NCBI GenBank assembly: GCA_002749205.1
Contig: PDOP01000014.1
Coordinates: 1 to 37,751 of the forward strand
DNA: 37,751 nt
Source of the DNA: Treponema sp.
GTDB lineage: Bacteria; Spirochaetota; Spirochaetia; Treponematales; Treponemataceae
Direction: 5' to 3'
This document shows positions 15,594 through 25,500 of the stretch, piece by piece. A program made the translations under genes and the position numbers. The notes beneath the pieces were generated by a model. That model saw only the letters and a program-made list of their open reading frames with translations. It did no database searches and was not told the origin of the DNA. Within the stretch, counting starts at the first letter, position 1. Every line of letters starts with the position of its first letter.

Positions 15594-16439
15594 ATGGGTA
15601 AGAGGCGTGTAAAATTCGGTTTTTTATTTTGGGTCGGCTTTATTCTGTTGATTGCACTCTTAGGGTTTATTAACAAAGACAATATAAAATCAGTGTTGGA
15701 ACAGACGAATGCAAAGGAATTTTTCAAAGGCAAAGAAGCGCCTGAGGAAAAAGCGACACCCGAAATTAAAATACAGGAAGAGATAGATCGCATTTTTGAA
15801 GAAGATAACTCGACTACAGGTGACGGAAGTGCAAGCGAGCCTTCCAAAAATGAAGCAAGCGATAAAAACACAAAAGAGAAAGTCGAAACTTCAAGCAAAA
15901 CTGAGTCTGCGAAAAAAGAGCAGAAAAGCGAGAAAAATGCGAATTCGAAAAATCAAAAAAAGCCGAAAAAATCAGATGACACGAAATCCGCCGAGTCAGC
16001 AAAAAAGCCGAAAGCGGTATCTGTCAGCGTCAAATTGTATTTTGTTAAAATTGACACTGACGGAAATATTTCGAGAGTTGTTTCAAAGCGAAGTTTACCG
16101 AAATCGAATTCACCGATGAGCGATGCTCTCAAGGCTCTTTTTCGCGGTGCTACGGAAAAAGAAGCCGGCTCAGGTTACAAAAGTTTAGTTCCGAGCGGAA
16201 CAAAACTTTTAGGCGCAAAAGTTGAAAACGGTGTGGCTTATATAAATGTAAGCGAAGCCTTTGAGTTTAATCAATACGGTATTGAAGGTTATTTGGCACA
16301 GCTTTCACAGGTTGTATACACAGCAACAGAGTATTCAACTGTCAAATCTGTGCAGTTTTTAATAGAGGGACAGAAAAAAGAGTTTTTAGGTGCAGAAGGG
16401 GTTTGGATCGGCTCCCCCCTTTCACGCTCATCTTTTTAG
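15594..16439 (+). CDS. membrane-anchored GerM-domain protein
   Basis: I choose ATG 15594 (281 residues); it gives a basic N-terminus and one hydrophobic anchor (about residues 8-26), as expected for a type II membrane or secreted protein. A long Lys/Ser/Glu-rich, low-complexity linker follows (about 30-160), then a GerMN domain (about 163-275: VKLYFVKID, SDALKALFRG, LLGAKVENGVAYINVS, AQLSQVVYTATE, VQFLIEG). GerM domains occur in Bacillus germination proteins and in many non-sporulating bacteria, often tied to the cell wall. Treponemes do not sporulate, so an envelope role is more likely. The upstream promoter predicts a leaderless transcript. Confidence 0.85.
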   Translation: MGKRRVKFGFLFWVGFILLIALLGFINKDNIKSVLEQTNAKEFFKGKEAPEEKATPEIKIQEEIDRIFEEDNSTTGDGSASEPSKNEASDKNTKEKVETSSKTESAKKEQKSEKNANSKNQKKPKKSDDTKSAESAKKPKAVSVSVKLYFVKIDTDGNISRVVSKRSLPKSNSPMSDALKALFRGATEKEAGSGYKSLVPSGTKLLGAKVENGVAYINVSEAFEFNQYGIEGYLAQLSQVVYTATEYSTVKSVQFLIEGQKKEFLGAEGVWIGSPLSRSSF

Positions 16440-16476
16440 TTGTCAAATCTTAGGTTAGAATTTTTAAGGAGTTTTT

Positions 16477-17178
16477 ATGAACGGATTACAAGGTATTTTA
16501 AGAGGAAACGCAGGTCTTTTTTTAATGTTAATACCGCCAATGCTTTTATCGATGTATGCACAATTTAAGGTGAAGTCAACTTTTGCCAAATATTCAAAAA
16601 TTGGTAATTCAAAAGGTATAAGCGGTGCTCAGGCTGCAAAGTTTTTACTTCAGCATAACGGTATAAACGATGTCAGCATCGCTCAGGTAGCAGGCTCTCT
16701 ATCCGACCATTACGACCCAAGAGGAAAGGTGTTGCGTTTGTCCGAGCCGGTGCATTCCATTAAAAGCATTTCGGCTGTCGGTGTTGCGGCACACGAAACA
16801 GGACACGCAATTCAAGACCAAAAGCATTACGGCCCGCTTGTTTTAAGAAGCACTCTCGTGCCGGTTGCAAATATAGGCTCATCTGCAGGGCCTTATATCA
16901 CCATTATCGGCCTTTTTGCAGGTATTCCTTTGCTGACACAAATTGGGATTGTACTGTTTGCAGGAGCGGTTTTGTTTTACTTGGTAACATTGCCGGTTGA
17001 ATTCGATGCTTCACACCGAGCTTTAAAACAGCTGGAAGCAAATGCAATTTTAACAGATGAAGAAATGAAAGGTGCAAGAAAAGTGTTGACAGCTGCGGCT
17101 TTGACCTATGTGGCTTCTGCACTTACTGCTATGGTAAACCTTGCTCGTTTGGTTATAATGAGTCGAAGAAGAAGATAG
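16477..17178 (+). CDS. membrane zinc metallopeptidase, YugP family
   Basis: The 233-residue protein matches the neutral zinc metallopeptidase family typified by Bacillus YugP. It has an N-terminal membrane segment (about 12-27), a soluble domain with VAAHETGHAIQDQ (zinc motif HETGH, 106-110), two hydrophobic segments (about 125-170), LPVEFDASHRA (a likely third zinc ligand), and a final segment (about 205-225). TAAGGAG precedes the ATG. Substrate unknown. It follows the GerM-domain gene by 37 bases and may share its transcript. Confidence 0.88.
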   Translation: MNGLQGILRGNAGLFLMLIPPMLLSMYAQFKVKSTFAKYSKIGNSKGISGAQAAKFLLQHNGINDVSIAQVAGSLSDHYDPRGKVLRLSEPVHSIKSISAVGVAAHETGHAIQDQKHYGPLVLRSTLVPVANIGSSAGPYITIIGLFAGIPLLTQIGIVLFAGAVLFYLVTLPVEFDASHRALKQLEANAILTDEEMKGARKVLTAAALTYVASALTAMVNLARLVIMSRRRR

Positions 17179-17179
17179 C

Positions 17180-17296
17180 GAGCCACTTGTAAAAAGTTCA
17201 TTGCTTTTTACAAGTAGCTCTAATAAGCTCATTTCATTGCGCTTTTTGGTATATTTTGGAAGAAATTGCAAAACTCGTCCGGCTTTTGCAATTTCC
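17180..17296 (+). repeat. two-hairpin intergenic repeat, copy A
   Basis: First hairpin GAGC.ACTTGTAAAAA / TTTTTACAAGT.GCTC (17180-17220), then a conserved linker (ATAAGCTCATTTCATTGCGC, followed by TTTTTGGTATATTTT), then a second perfect hairpin GAAATTGCAAAA (17262-17273)/TTTTGCAATTTC (17284-17295). It shares most of its sequence with 32335-32452. It lies between co-directional genes and ends 15 bases before the hydrolase ATG. Confidence 0.8.
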
Positions 17297-17310
17297 TTAA
17301 AAGGTTATTA

Positions 17311-17952
17311 ATGAATTTAGAATATAAAACACCTGTTCTTTTTTGGAATGTGGATACACAAATTGATTTTATGAAATCTTACGGTAAGCTCTATGTACAA
17401 GATGCTGAAACAATTGAGCCTGTCTTAAAAGAGCTTACCTTATTCGCAAGAAAACACAACATCAAGGTTGTAAACACTTGCGACTATCATAATGAGCATT
17501 CTTTAGAGCTTTCCGGTAATCCTGATTTTATTAAAACATTTCCGGAGCACTGCATGCAAAACACAACAGGGCAAGAATTTGTAAACGCCACTAAACCTGA
17601 TGATGCTGTTGTTTTTGACCATTCCCGCTCTTACACAGCTGAAGAAACCAAACAGATGATAGCCGATAGTCAAAACATTATCATCAGAAAAGACTTTTTC
17701 GATGTGTTTTTTAACAATACAATCCCCGAAGATATTCTAAAACTTTTGGCACCTGAAAGAATATTTATATACGGTGTTGCAACAAATGTTTGTGTAGACT
17801 TTGCCGTAACAGGATTGGCAAAACGCGGATACAAGGTTTTTGTGATTGAAGATGCCATAAAGGCATTACCGAATATTCCGTCTCCAATTGAAAATTGGAA
17901 AAATCAAGGCGTTACTTTAATTAACTCAAAAGAGTTGAGCGATTATCTGTAA
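17311..17952 (+). CDS. isochorismatase-family cysteine hydrolase, nicotinamidase-like
   Basis: ATG 17311 is preceded by AAAAGG (17299-17304) and gives a 213-residue cytoplasmic enzyme. The catalytic triad of the family is visible: D15 in FWNVDTQIDF, K127 in IIRKDFF and nucleophile C161 in GVATNVCVDFAV. A DYHNEH segment (58-63) and FPEHCMQ (78-84) look like the metal site and the His-Cys pair of nicotinamidases, which convert nicotinamide to nicotinate for NAD salvage. That substrate is inferred. The convergent murB gene begins six bases after the stop. The two-hairpin repeat immediately upstream may regulate it. Confidence 0.82.
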   Translation: MNLEYKTPVLFWNVDTQIDFMKSYGKLYVQDAETIEPVLKELTLFARKHNIKVVNTCDYHNEHSLELSGNPDFIKTFPEHCMQNTTGQEFVNATKPDDAVVFDHSRSYTAEETKQMIADSQNIIIRKDFFDVFFNNTIPEDILKLLAPERIFIYGVATNVCVDFAVTGLAKRGYKVFVIEDAIKALPNIPSPIENWKNQGVTLINSKELSDYL

Positions 17953-17958
17953 ATAAAA

Positions 17959-18918
17959 TCAAGACCAATCGCCGGCAAAAACAACTTCTCTCTCAAGTCT
18001 AAAACCGCTTTTTTCAAAAACCTTATCAGAAACGGTTTCAATCAATTCTCGTAATTCCCGAGCAGTTGCATTTCCGTTGTTTATGATTAAATTTCCGTGC
18101 CATGGTGCAACCTGCGCATCACCTATTGAAAAGCCTTTAAGTCCAAGCTCGTCTATTATTCTACCTGATGGTTTACCGAAACTACGGTTGTTTTTAAAAG
18201 TACTTCCTGCTGAAGGTTTTCTAAAATGCCCCTTGTTTTCACGATCTTCCAAATATTTATTTCTTTCTGCTTCAAGCATATTACTTTCGCCTTTTTGTAA
18301 CTTAAAAACAACCGAGCATATTATCTTTCTTTTTTCGCTTAATTCAATACCGTACGGCATGCTTTGAAAAGGCGACTTTTTATAAGCCCATTCTGTTTCA
18401 TCAAATTTGTGTTGAAAAAAATCAAAACCCTGAATTATATTTGCAGAAAAAAAGAACTCTGAAATTGAATGGTCATAGCATCGTGCATTCATAAAAACAG
18501 CCCCGCCTATCGAGCCGGGTAGTCCTGCAAATGTTTCAAAACCTGCAATTGAATGCGTTGCACAAAATTTACTGACATCTTCGGTTAAGGCTCCTGCCCC
18601 AACCTCCAAAAAAACATCATTGCCTAAAACATTGACGGTAATCTTATTCAAGCAGGTCAATTTTATTACAACGCCTCTAATACCTGAATCCGAAACAAGT
18701 AAATTACTTCCCGCTCCTATTATCGAAACAGGCAAGTTTAAATCGGCAAACATTTTAAGCCCCGCCTGCAACTGTTCTACTGATTTAGGCTCAAAAACAA
18801 TATCAGCCTTACCGCCTACCTTAAAACTCAAATCAGGTGCAAGCTCAACGTCAAATAAAAACGAATTATTCAAATCAATAAATGCCTCACAGCTTTCAAA
18901 TAAACTCTTAAACGACAT
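17959..18918 (-). CDS. murB: UDP-N-acetylenolpyruvoylglucosamine reductase
   Basis: A flavoenzyme that reduces UDP-GlcNAc-enolpyruvate to UDP-MurNAc, the second committed step of peptidoglycan synthesis. The 319-residue protein has the FAD-binding stretch IIGAGSNLLVSDSGIRG (about residues 60-76), GLPGSIGGAVFMNARCYD, YKKSPFQ, PSAGSTFKN with the catalytic Ser, and a C-terminal NATARE. The start gives MSFKSLFESCEAF; no strong ribosome-binding site is visible. It appears to be transcribed alone, convergent with the hydrolase gene. Confidence 0.94.
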   Translation of the reverse strand: MSFKSLFESCEAFIDLNNSFLFDVELAPDLSFKVGGKADIVFEPKSVEQLQAGLKMFADLNLPVSIIGAGSNLLVSDSGIRGVVIKLTCLNKITVNVLGNDVFLEVGAGALTEDVSKFCATHSIAGFETFAGLPGSIGGAVFMNARCYDHSISEFFFSANIIQGFDFFQHKFDETEWAYKKSPFQSMPYGIELSEKRKIICSVVFKLQKGESNMLEAERNKYLEDRENKGHFRKPSAGSTFKNNRSFGKPSGRIIDELGLKGFSIGDAQVAPWHGNLIINNGNATARELRELIETVSDKVFEKSGFRLEREVVFAGDWS

Positions 18919-18991
18919 AATCTCTTATACACTAAAATCAAAAAAAAGTATACGCCCATGAAAGTTCTCATCACTGTACAATATGAATTTA

Positions 18992-19025
18992 AAAAAAGCA
19001 GGCAATAACACAACATCGCCTGCTC
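18992..19025 (-). terminator. intrinsic terminator of the gltX-glyS unit
   Basis: On the minus strand GCAGGC...GCCTGC is followed by TTTTTTT (A run near 18992-18998 on plus). A further hairpin (19040-19078, GAGTAACTTGCAAAAGT side), related in sequence to the second arm of the two-hairpin repeat, lies between the glyS stop and this terminator. Confidence 0.75.
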
Positions 19026-19081
19026 CATATTTTAAAAGCGAGGAAATTACAAAAGTCGGTTACTTTTGCAAGTTACTCAAG

Positions 19082-20458
19082 CTATTTTCTTTTGTACGCT
19101 TTGATTTCGGTGCGAATTCTATCTGTCAAATTTGAAATTGGTATTCGCACCTGCTCCATCGAATCTCTAAAACGCAATGTTACAGTACTGTCTTCTTTTG
19201 TATCATAGTCAACAGTAATACAAAAAGGCGTACCGGCTTCATCTTGACGGCGGTATCGTTTTCCTATTGCACCGGACTGGTCATACACGGTTCTAAACTC
19301 TTGTTTAAGCTCATCACAAATTTCGTGTGCCAATTCCGCTAATCCGTCTTTTTTCATTAACGGCAATACTGCAACCGTAATCGGTGCAATTTTCGGGTGA
19401 AAATGTAAGACAGTACGCCAGTCATCGGCATTACCCTTGTCAGCAACTTTTTCTTCCTCATAAGCATCGCATATAAACATCAAAACATTTCGTGTAAGTC
19501 CTGCGGAAGTTTCAATGATGTATGGAATGTATCGCTCATTATTGTTATCTTGGTCAATGTACTGTAAATCTTTTCCCGAAAATTCAGCATGGCGTTTTAA
19601 GTCAAAATCAGTTCGGTTATGTACGCCTTCAAGCTCTTTAAAGCCCATAGGAAATTCAAACTCAATATCGTAAGCATCTTTTGCATAATGTGCAAGCTCG
19701 CCTTCACCGTGCCTGTGCCAGCGAAGTTTTTCCGTATTCACACCGTATTTTTTATAAAAAGCCATTCGCTGTTCACGCCAATGCTCAAACCATTTTTCAT
19801 CGCTTCCGGGTTTTACAAAAAACTGCATTTCCATTTGCTCAAATTCACAGGTGCGGAAAATAAAGTTCTTGGTTACTATTTCATTTCTGAATGCTTTTCC
19901 GATTTGTGCAATTCCAAACGGAATTTTCATTCTATTCGCCTGCACGATATTTTTATAATTAACATAAATACCCTGTGCAGTTTCAGGGCGCAAATAAATA
20001 ACAGAAGAATTATCATCTGTTGAGCCAATTCGGGTTTGAAACATTAAATTAAATTTGCGGGTATCCGTTAATTCACCGCCACATTCCGGGCATTCTTTTT
20101 TTTCAAGATGCTCAGCTTCTAAGTGGTCTGCCCTAAACCTGAGCTTACATTTTTTACAGTCAACCAGCGGGTCGGTAAAATTTTCTACATGCCCCGAAGC
20201 CTCCCATGTGCGTGGGTGCATTATAATAGAAGAATCAAGCCCGACAATGTTTTCATTCATCTGAGTCATTTCCTTCCACCACGCTTCGGAAATGTTTCGT
20301 TTTAATTCAATACCCAACGGACCGTAATCCCACGCACCGTTTTGCCCTCCGTAAACTTCCGAAGACTGAAATACAAACCCGCGTCTTTTACAAAGGCTTA
20401 CAACTTTCTCCATTGTTATTTTATGTGTTATATTATGACTATCTTTATCCTTACTCAT
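19082..20458 (-). CDS. glyS: glycyl-tRNA synthetase, dimeric class II type
   Basis: Charges tRNA-Gly. The 458-residue single-chain form is the alpha2 type found in archaea, eukaryotes, mycoplasmas and spirochaetes rather than the two-subunit alpha2-beta2 type. Visible parts are the N-terminal GAWDYGPLG.ELK (motif 1 region), a zinc-binding insertion with CKKC and CPEC (about residues 100-125), LRPETAQGIYVNYKN, motif 2 FRNEI...FRTCEFEQMEMQFF, and the C-terminal anticodon domain. It lies 36 bases after gltX and probably shares its transcript. Confidence 0.95.
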   Translation of the reverse strand: MSKDKDSHNITHKITMEKVVSLCKRRGFVFQSSEVYGGQNGAWDYGPLGIELKRNISEAWWKEMTQMNENIVGLDSSIIMHPRTWEASGHVENFTDPLVDCKKCKLRFRADHLEAEHLEKKECPECGGELTDTRKFNLMFQTRIGSTDDNSSVIYLRPETAQGIYVNYKNIVQANRMKIPFGIAQIGKAFRNEIVTKNFIFRTCEFEQMEMQFFVKPGSDEKWFEHWREQRMAFYKKYGVNTEKLRWHRHGEGELAHYAKDAYDIEFEFPMGFKELEGVHNRTDFDLKRHAEFSGKDLQYIDQDNNNERYIPYIIETSAGLTRNVLMFICDAYEEEKVADKGNADDWRTVLHFHPKIAPITVAVLPLMKKDGLAELAHEICDELKQEFRTVYDQSGAIGKRYRRQDEAGTPFCITVDYDTKEDSTVTLRFRDSMEQVRIPISNLTDRIRTEIKAYKRK

Positions 20459-20494
20459 TTTACATCTCCTGTTTAATGGTTTTAATTCAACAAC

Positions 20495-22003
20495 CTATTC
20501 AAACCTTTCCTTTATTGCAACTTCTATTCTTTTAACAGCCTCATCAATTCCCAAAATCTGAATTGAACCAACAAGCGGAGGACTAACTCTACCGCCTGTA
20601 ACCGCTACTCTGACAGGCATCATAAAGTCACCCATCTTCACCCCCATAGCTTCGCCTTCAGGCTTAAACAATTCAAACCCCTCCTGCTCGCCTAAACCTT
20701 CCAATTGGGGAATAATATTTTTGGCTCGCATCAAAACTTCTTTTACCTGCTCAGCATTAAGTTTTTTCGGAATAAAATCTTCGAGAGGGGCAACAGATGG
20801 TGTTACAAACAAAAACTTAAGCATCTCGGGAGCTTCGGTTAAAAAGTGAAGCCTTTCTTTTATTAAAGGCATCGCCTTCATAAGAATAGAGCGTTGCTCT
20901 TCCGTAGGCTTCATGGTAGTAACATCTTTGAAAACAGGGTCTACTGTTTCAGGCTCACCGAGCAACCCTGAATTTGCGATAAACCCCCATGTTAAATCGA
21001 AAAGTTCCTCATCTGTTTTTTGGCGAATATACTGACCGTTAAACCAATCAAGCTTTTTATAATCAAAAACAGCCGGAGCCTTATTTAAATGCTCAACACT
21101 GAAAAGCCTGCCTAACTCTTCAAGAGTATAAACCTCCTGACCCTCTTCGTAAGAGCAACCCAACATTGCAACATAGTTAATAATAGCTTCTTTTAAATAG
21201 CCCTTATTTCTAAAATCATTACAACTTGAAGCGCCATGTCTTTTTGAAAGTTTTAACCCGTCATTACCCATAACCATCGGCAGATGACAATACTTAGGAG
21301 GTTCCCAACCAAATGCTTTATACAGAATAACATGTAGCGGAGCCGAGGGCAACCATTCCTGCGCACGCATAATATGCGTTATTTTCATAAAATGGTCGTC
21401 AATTATATTTGCCAGATGATAAGTCGGAAACCCGTCACTTTTAAGCAAAACAGGGTCAGGATTAATATCCTCGTTTTTCCATTCTATATCGCCTAAAATA
21501 CTGTCATGAAAAGTAGTCGTTCCCTCAAGCGGAATTTTCAAACGAATAACATAAGGAACACCCGCATCAAGTTTTTCTTTAACCTCGCTTTCGGTTAAAT
21601 TGCGACATTCACGGTCATATCCGGGCGGCATTTTATTCATTGTTCTGATTTTCCGAATTCGCTCCAACCTCTCTGAATCGCAAAAACAATAATATGCAGC
21701 CCCTGAATCGACCAGCTTTTGAGCATACTCCTTATACATTTCAAATCGCTCGGATTGAACATAAGGCCCGTAATCTCCACCTTTAGTGCCGCCTTCGTCC
21801 CAATCAATACCCAGCCAATCTAAAGTGTCATAAAGATTTTTTTCAAACTCCTCGCTGTACCTCGTTCTATCCGTATCCTCAACGCGCAAAATAAATTTAC
21901 CGCCGTTAGCTTTTGCAAAAAGATAATTAAACAACGCCGTCCTAACTCCACCAATATGCTGAAAACCTGTTGGCGAAGGTGCATACCTAACTCGAACTTC
22001 CAC
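20495..22003 (-). CDS. gltX: glutamyl-tRNA synthetase
   Basis: Charges tRNA-Glu. The 502-residue class I enzyme starts with GTG at 22003, with GGGGG seven bases upstream. The HIGH-type signature is HIGG (16-19, after YAPSPTGFQ) and the KMSKS-type loop is KLSKR (251-255). The C-terminal anticodon domain is complete. It is first of the gltX-glyS unit, behind a good promoter at 22031-22059. Confidence 0.96.
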   Translation of the reverse strand: MEVRVRYAPSPTGFQHIGGVRTALFNYLFAKANGGKFILRVEDTDRTRYSEEFEKNLYDTLDWLGIDWDEGGTKGGDYGPYVQSERFEMYKEYAQKLVDSGAAYYCFCDSERLERIRKIRTMNKMPPGYDRECRNLTESEVKEKLDAGVPYVIRLKIPLEGTTTFHDSILGDIEWKNEDINPDPVLLKSDGFPTYHLANIIDDHFMKITHIMRAQEWLPSAPLHVILYKAFGWEPPKYCHLPMVMGNDGLKLSKRHGASSCNDFRNKGYLKEAIINYVAMLGCSYEEGQEVYTLEELGRLFSVEHLNKAPAVFDYKKLDWFNGQYIRQKTDEELFDLTWGFIANSGLLGEPETVDPVFKDVTTMKPTEEQRSILMKAMPLIKERLHFLTEAPEMLKFLFVTPSVAPLEDFIPKKLNAEQVKEVLMRAKNIIPQLEGLGEQEGFELFKPEGEAMGVKMGDFMMPVRVAVTGGRVSPPLVGSIQILGIDEAVKRIEVAIKERFE

Positions 22004-22030
22004 AAAAATTCCCCCAAAAAAATATTCACC

Positions 22031-22059
22031 ATTTTACATTAAAAAATGATTTTATGCAA
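22031..22059 (-). promoter_or_regulatory. promoter for gltX-glyS
   Basis: On the minus strand TTGCAT (plus 22054-22059), a 17-base spacer and TAAAAT (plus 22031-22036). This gives a leader of about 20 nt. Confidence 0.55.
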
Positions 22060-22086
22060 GCAATCAAATTAAATACTAAAAATCAT

Positions 22087-22269
22087 CTATCGCTTACGCT
22101 CTCAACCCGCTTCGGTCGCATAATCTTTCGTCCTCTACTGTACAACTTAATCGGTGTTTTCCGCTGTCGCTACAACCACCTTTTTTAAATCACAGACTCG
22201 GACGAAAGGATAGACGACCTTCGCCAAATCAGGTTAAGCTAAACTTCTTATGCAGGCTAGGATTTCTGC
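22087..22269 (-). repeat. structured intergenic repeat, copy 7
   Basis: On the minus strand: 5' domain with GCAGAAATCC (plus end 22269), AACCTGATTT, outer stem GGTCG/CGACC (arms 22215-22219 and 22114-22118), TCTATC (22209-22214) facing ATTATG (22119-22124), inner stem CTTTCGTCC/GGACGAAAG (arms 22200-22208 and 22125-22133), GGTG/CACC with the 20-nt loop at 22157-22176, then GCGGGTTGAGAGCG. It is a near twin of copy 5. From 22270 to 22430 I see only a diverged TAGCGGAAAA fragment and no gene. Confidence 0.88.
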
Positions 22270-22434
22270 TTTAAACCAAGTTTCAGCGCGTTCAGTTTTA
22301 TGTATCGCGTCTGCCCTTAGTTTTGGGGGTAGCGGAAAAACAATTGGCATGTTCAAATTAAGGTCGTAGGTTTTCTCTGACGGTTAGGAAGAGAAAACTT
22401 AAATCTAATAATTTACATGGCAATTTTTTGAAGC

Positions 22435-22453
22435 GAGGGGGAGTCTCCCCCTC
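22435..22453. repeat. G-rich/C-rich palindrome
   Basis: GAGGGGGAG (22435-22443), T, CTCCCCCTC (22445-22453): a very tight, GC-only inverted repeat in AT-rich surroundings, just beyond the terminator of the lipoprotein gene. It may be a second termination hairpin for that transcript. Confidence 0.5.
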
Positions 22454-22465
22454 CTAAATATAAAT

Positions 22466-22496
22466 AAAAAACCGCCAAACAAAATGCTCGGCGGTT
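22466..22496 (-). terminator. intrinsic terminator of the OmpA-lipoprotein operon
   Basis: On the minus strand ACCGCC...GGCGGT is followed by TTTTT (A run at 22466-22470 on plus), 20 bases after the stop of the large lipoprotein gene. Confidence 0.75.
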
Positions 22497-22516
22497 AGTG
22501 CTAAATGATTTTTATT

Positions 22517-25500
22517 CTAAAAATCACTCAAGCTATCTTTATCCTTAAACTTTCCAACAGAAATTCGGATTGATTTTTCAGACGATTCTGCGCTTGCCGC
22601 CAAATCGCCGATTGTCCAACTGTAAGCGGCGGCAACATCACCGGTACCATAGGGGCTACCGTTCGTCATGGACAGATTTGTAAACACATTATCATCTTCA
22701 TACTGCGACTGGCCTGCGTACAGCGTATCAACAGGTGTAACCTCTTGACCGTCCAAACAGTAGATACCAAGAGTGTAGGTGCCCTTCGTTATTCTCATTC
22801 CGTAGAATGTTTTTATAAACTTGGTGGTTGGAGTACCGGACTCGTTCATTTCAGAGTCAGAGCAAGCGCCCAGTTTTACACCTCTGATGGCAGAGCCCGT
22901 CAGGTTTTTAACCTTGTGCGTCAGCTTAACATACGGCGTAGTCCCTTCAAAAATTATCTCAGGTTTAACTGAAAACGCTATGTCATTATTGCCATCTGCA
23001 TCTATATCCACATTGATATAGTTGCCGGCAACATAGTCAGCGGGAATGTCTACCCACTGCTCATTCGAGCCTACTGCTATTCTGTAATGCCAGCCGCCCA
23101 GCTTATCGGAAGCAGACGGACTGTTGTCGCCCGAGTTTTCGCTGGAGCTCAGCCATGTAGTACCCACTGCACCAAGAATGTCTATACCTCCAATAATTTG
23201 AGGGTCGCCCACATCTTTTTTACTGCCAAATGAGTAAGCTATCTTATTCGTTGTACCGCCTTTGCTTCCAACCCAATAAGCGGTTCCGTTCCATGGAGAA
23301 GGCAGACCTGTGTTTTTACTAGGAGTAACCTTTTCAAACTTAGGTGTTTTCAGCGTAATGGTGTAGGTTGTGCTGTAACTGTCAACACTTTCATCCAAAT
23401 CTTTCTGTGAAAGGATTTTCACTTTAGCCTTTATTTCACCTGCAGTCGCATATTTACTGATAGTCAAAACACCGGTTGTAGAATTCCAGCTGTAATCACT
23501 GCTTGACATATTTGAACCGCCGACTGTCGGAACAATATTCTGAATTTTAGACTTTGAATCCGTTGCTTTCATTGTAACCTTAATCGGCTTAAAGACACGG
23601 TTTATAGTCGGTACTGTAAAGGTGTAAGCAGTAGTTGAACTGCTGTTTGCAACAAAGCTCGGTGATGGAGTAAGATCCTTATACCCGTCATTTACAACCA
23701 GAGTTTTCAGTGTTGAAGTTTTAGGCAACTGCACTTTTACCTTGGCGTTGTAAATTCGGCTCGAGCTATTATGCGTAACGGTCGCTTTTACTATGTACCA
23801 GCCCGGTTTTACTGCGCTGCCTGTAAGTTGCCATGTAGCAGAGCCTGTTCCTGTTTCGGTAATAGCCGTACCATCGGGCTTTGTAATATCCAGTTTTACG
23901 CTTGCACCTTCATGGACAGCTCTGGCATAAATTTTTAGCGGGTTCGGAACAGCCTTACACTCTCTAAGATAAGGCGTAGCATTATTATTATCCTGTCTGT
24001 CAAAGTTAGGGAAGTCACTGCCTGTATTTGTATAGGTGTTTCCGTTAGACACATAAGTATAACTTGCCGTAAAGTCAATCAACCTGTTTTCCGTATTTGC
24101 CGGTCTTACAACATAGAGTGTGTAAGTCTTGGTTTGAGCATCAGAGTGCGACTGTGTTTTAATCACAACCTTTGTCGTACCTTCCGCCAACGAATTTGTG
24201 CTTGACCCAATTGTACAAGCGTATGGAGATGCACTACCAACACTCGCATCAACAGTCGAAGAAGTGCCAACCGCATTGCCGTTTACATCTTTTACATGGG
24301 TTGCCGTTACTGTTGTAATCTTTCCGCCCCAGTGCATAAATGTAGGAGTGAGCTTCAGCACATCTGTAGATGAGTTTACATAATAAGTAGCACTTGAGCC
24401 GGGGTTTGCAGAAAAGCTCGGTTTTAACTTTATAACACTTCCTCCGCCTACAGTAGCATAGGACATAGACCGGATAAACGCATTGTTCTTATGAGGTTTT
24501 CTGAATTTAACCGTAAAGTCACGTTTCGTTGTTCCGTCCTGTGCCGTTACGGTAAATGTTACAACAGTATCTCCGTCTTTCAGCTCTGTTATGTCAAATG
24601 TTGTTTTGCCTGTTGACGAATCTTTTGTTAATGTCCAATCGCTTGATGTATAAGTATGGGCAGAAAAAGAAGTACTGTTTTCAACTTTTTTAACCGAAAT
24701 ATCAGTGTCTTTATCCAAAGGCAACATAACAACTTCGGCATCATTATAAGCGTCTTCTGTGTAAATCAGACTGTAATCAGGACTTCCAATGGTATAATTC
24801 TTGACAGTAATATGTCCGCCAACATCGTCATTTTTTTCTTTTACATATTTATACTTAGATGTTTTCCTATAAGCCTCTATTGTAATGCTCTTTAAGTTAG
24901 TATCATTATTGGCGGCTTTTTTAACGGTAACATAATGTTTGGTTGTTACGGTTGTATCTTTGGATACTACCTTAATTTCAACTTTTGTATTACCGGGTTT
25001 AAGCCCTGTTATTTTACCTGTCTTTGCATCAATGGTTGCACCCGTCATGGTTGCACTTGCAATGCTGTAGGTTAATTTAGCGTACTTATGACCGGCAACA
25101 GCATTTAAATCAAGAGTATCAATGTCATTGCCGTCAACGGCAGAAACATTAATAGTATAATTTCCTCCTGTACCCACACCACTTGTAACGGTTGTAGGCA
25201 GCGATTTATTCAATGCAGGACTTAAACTACCAATTCCCGTATTTGTACCGCCCATGGCAGGATCACTTGTAAACTCTTTCAAGTTTGTTAAGTCATCTGC
25301 AGGTTTAATTATTTCCAGTTTATACGTACTGGCATTTTTGCCGTCTTCTTTTACCAGAATATCTATTGTCTGTGTTCCGCCTACAACAGGATATACAACA
25401 ATCGGATTTTTATCGTAATAATAAATTGGATGTCCCGGATTTGTTGTGTTATCCGTTCTGCTTGGCTCAATTGTATTACCGTTTTTATCTTTTATTTTAA

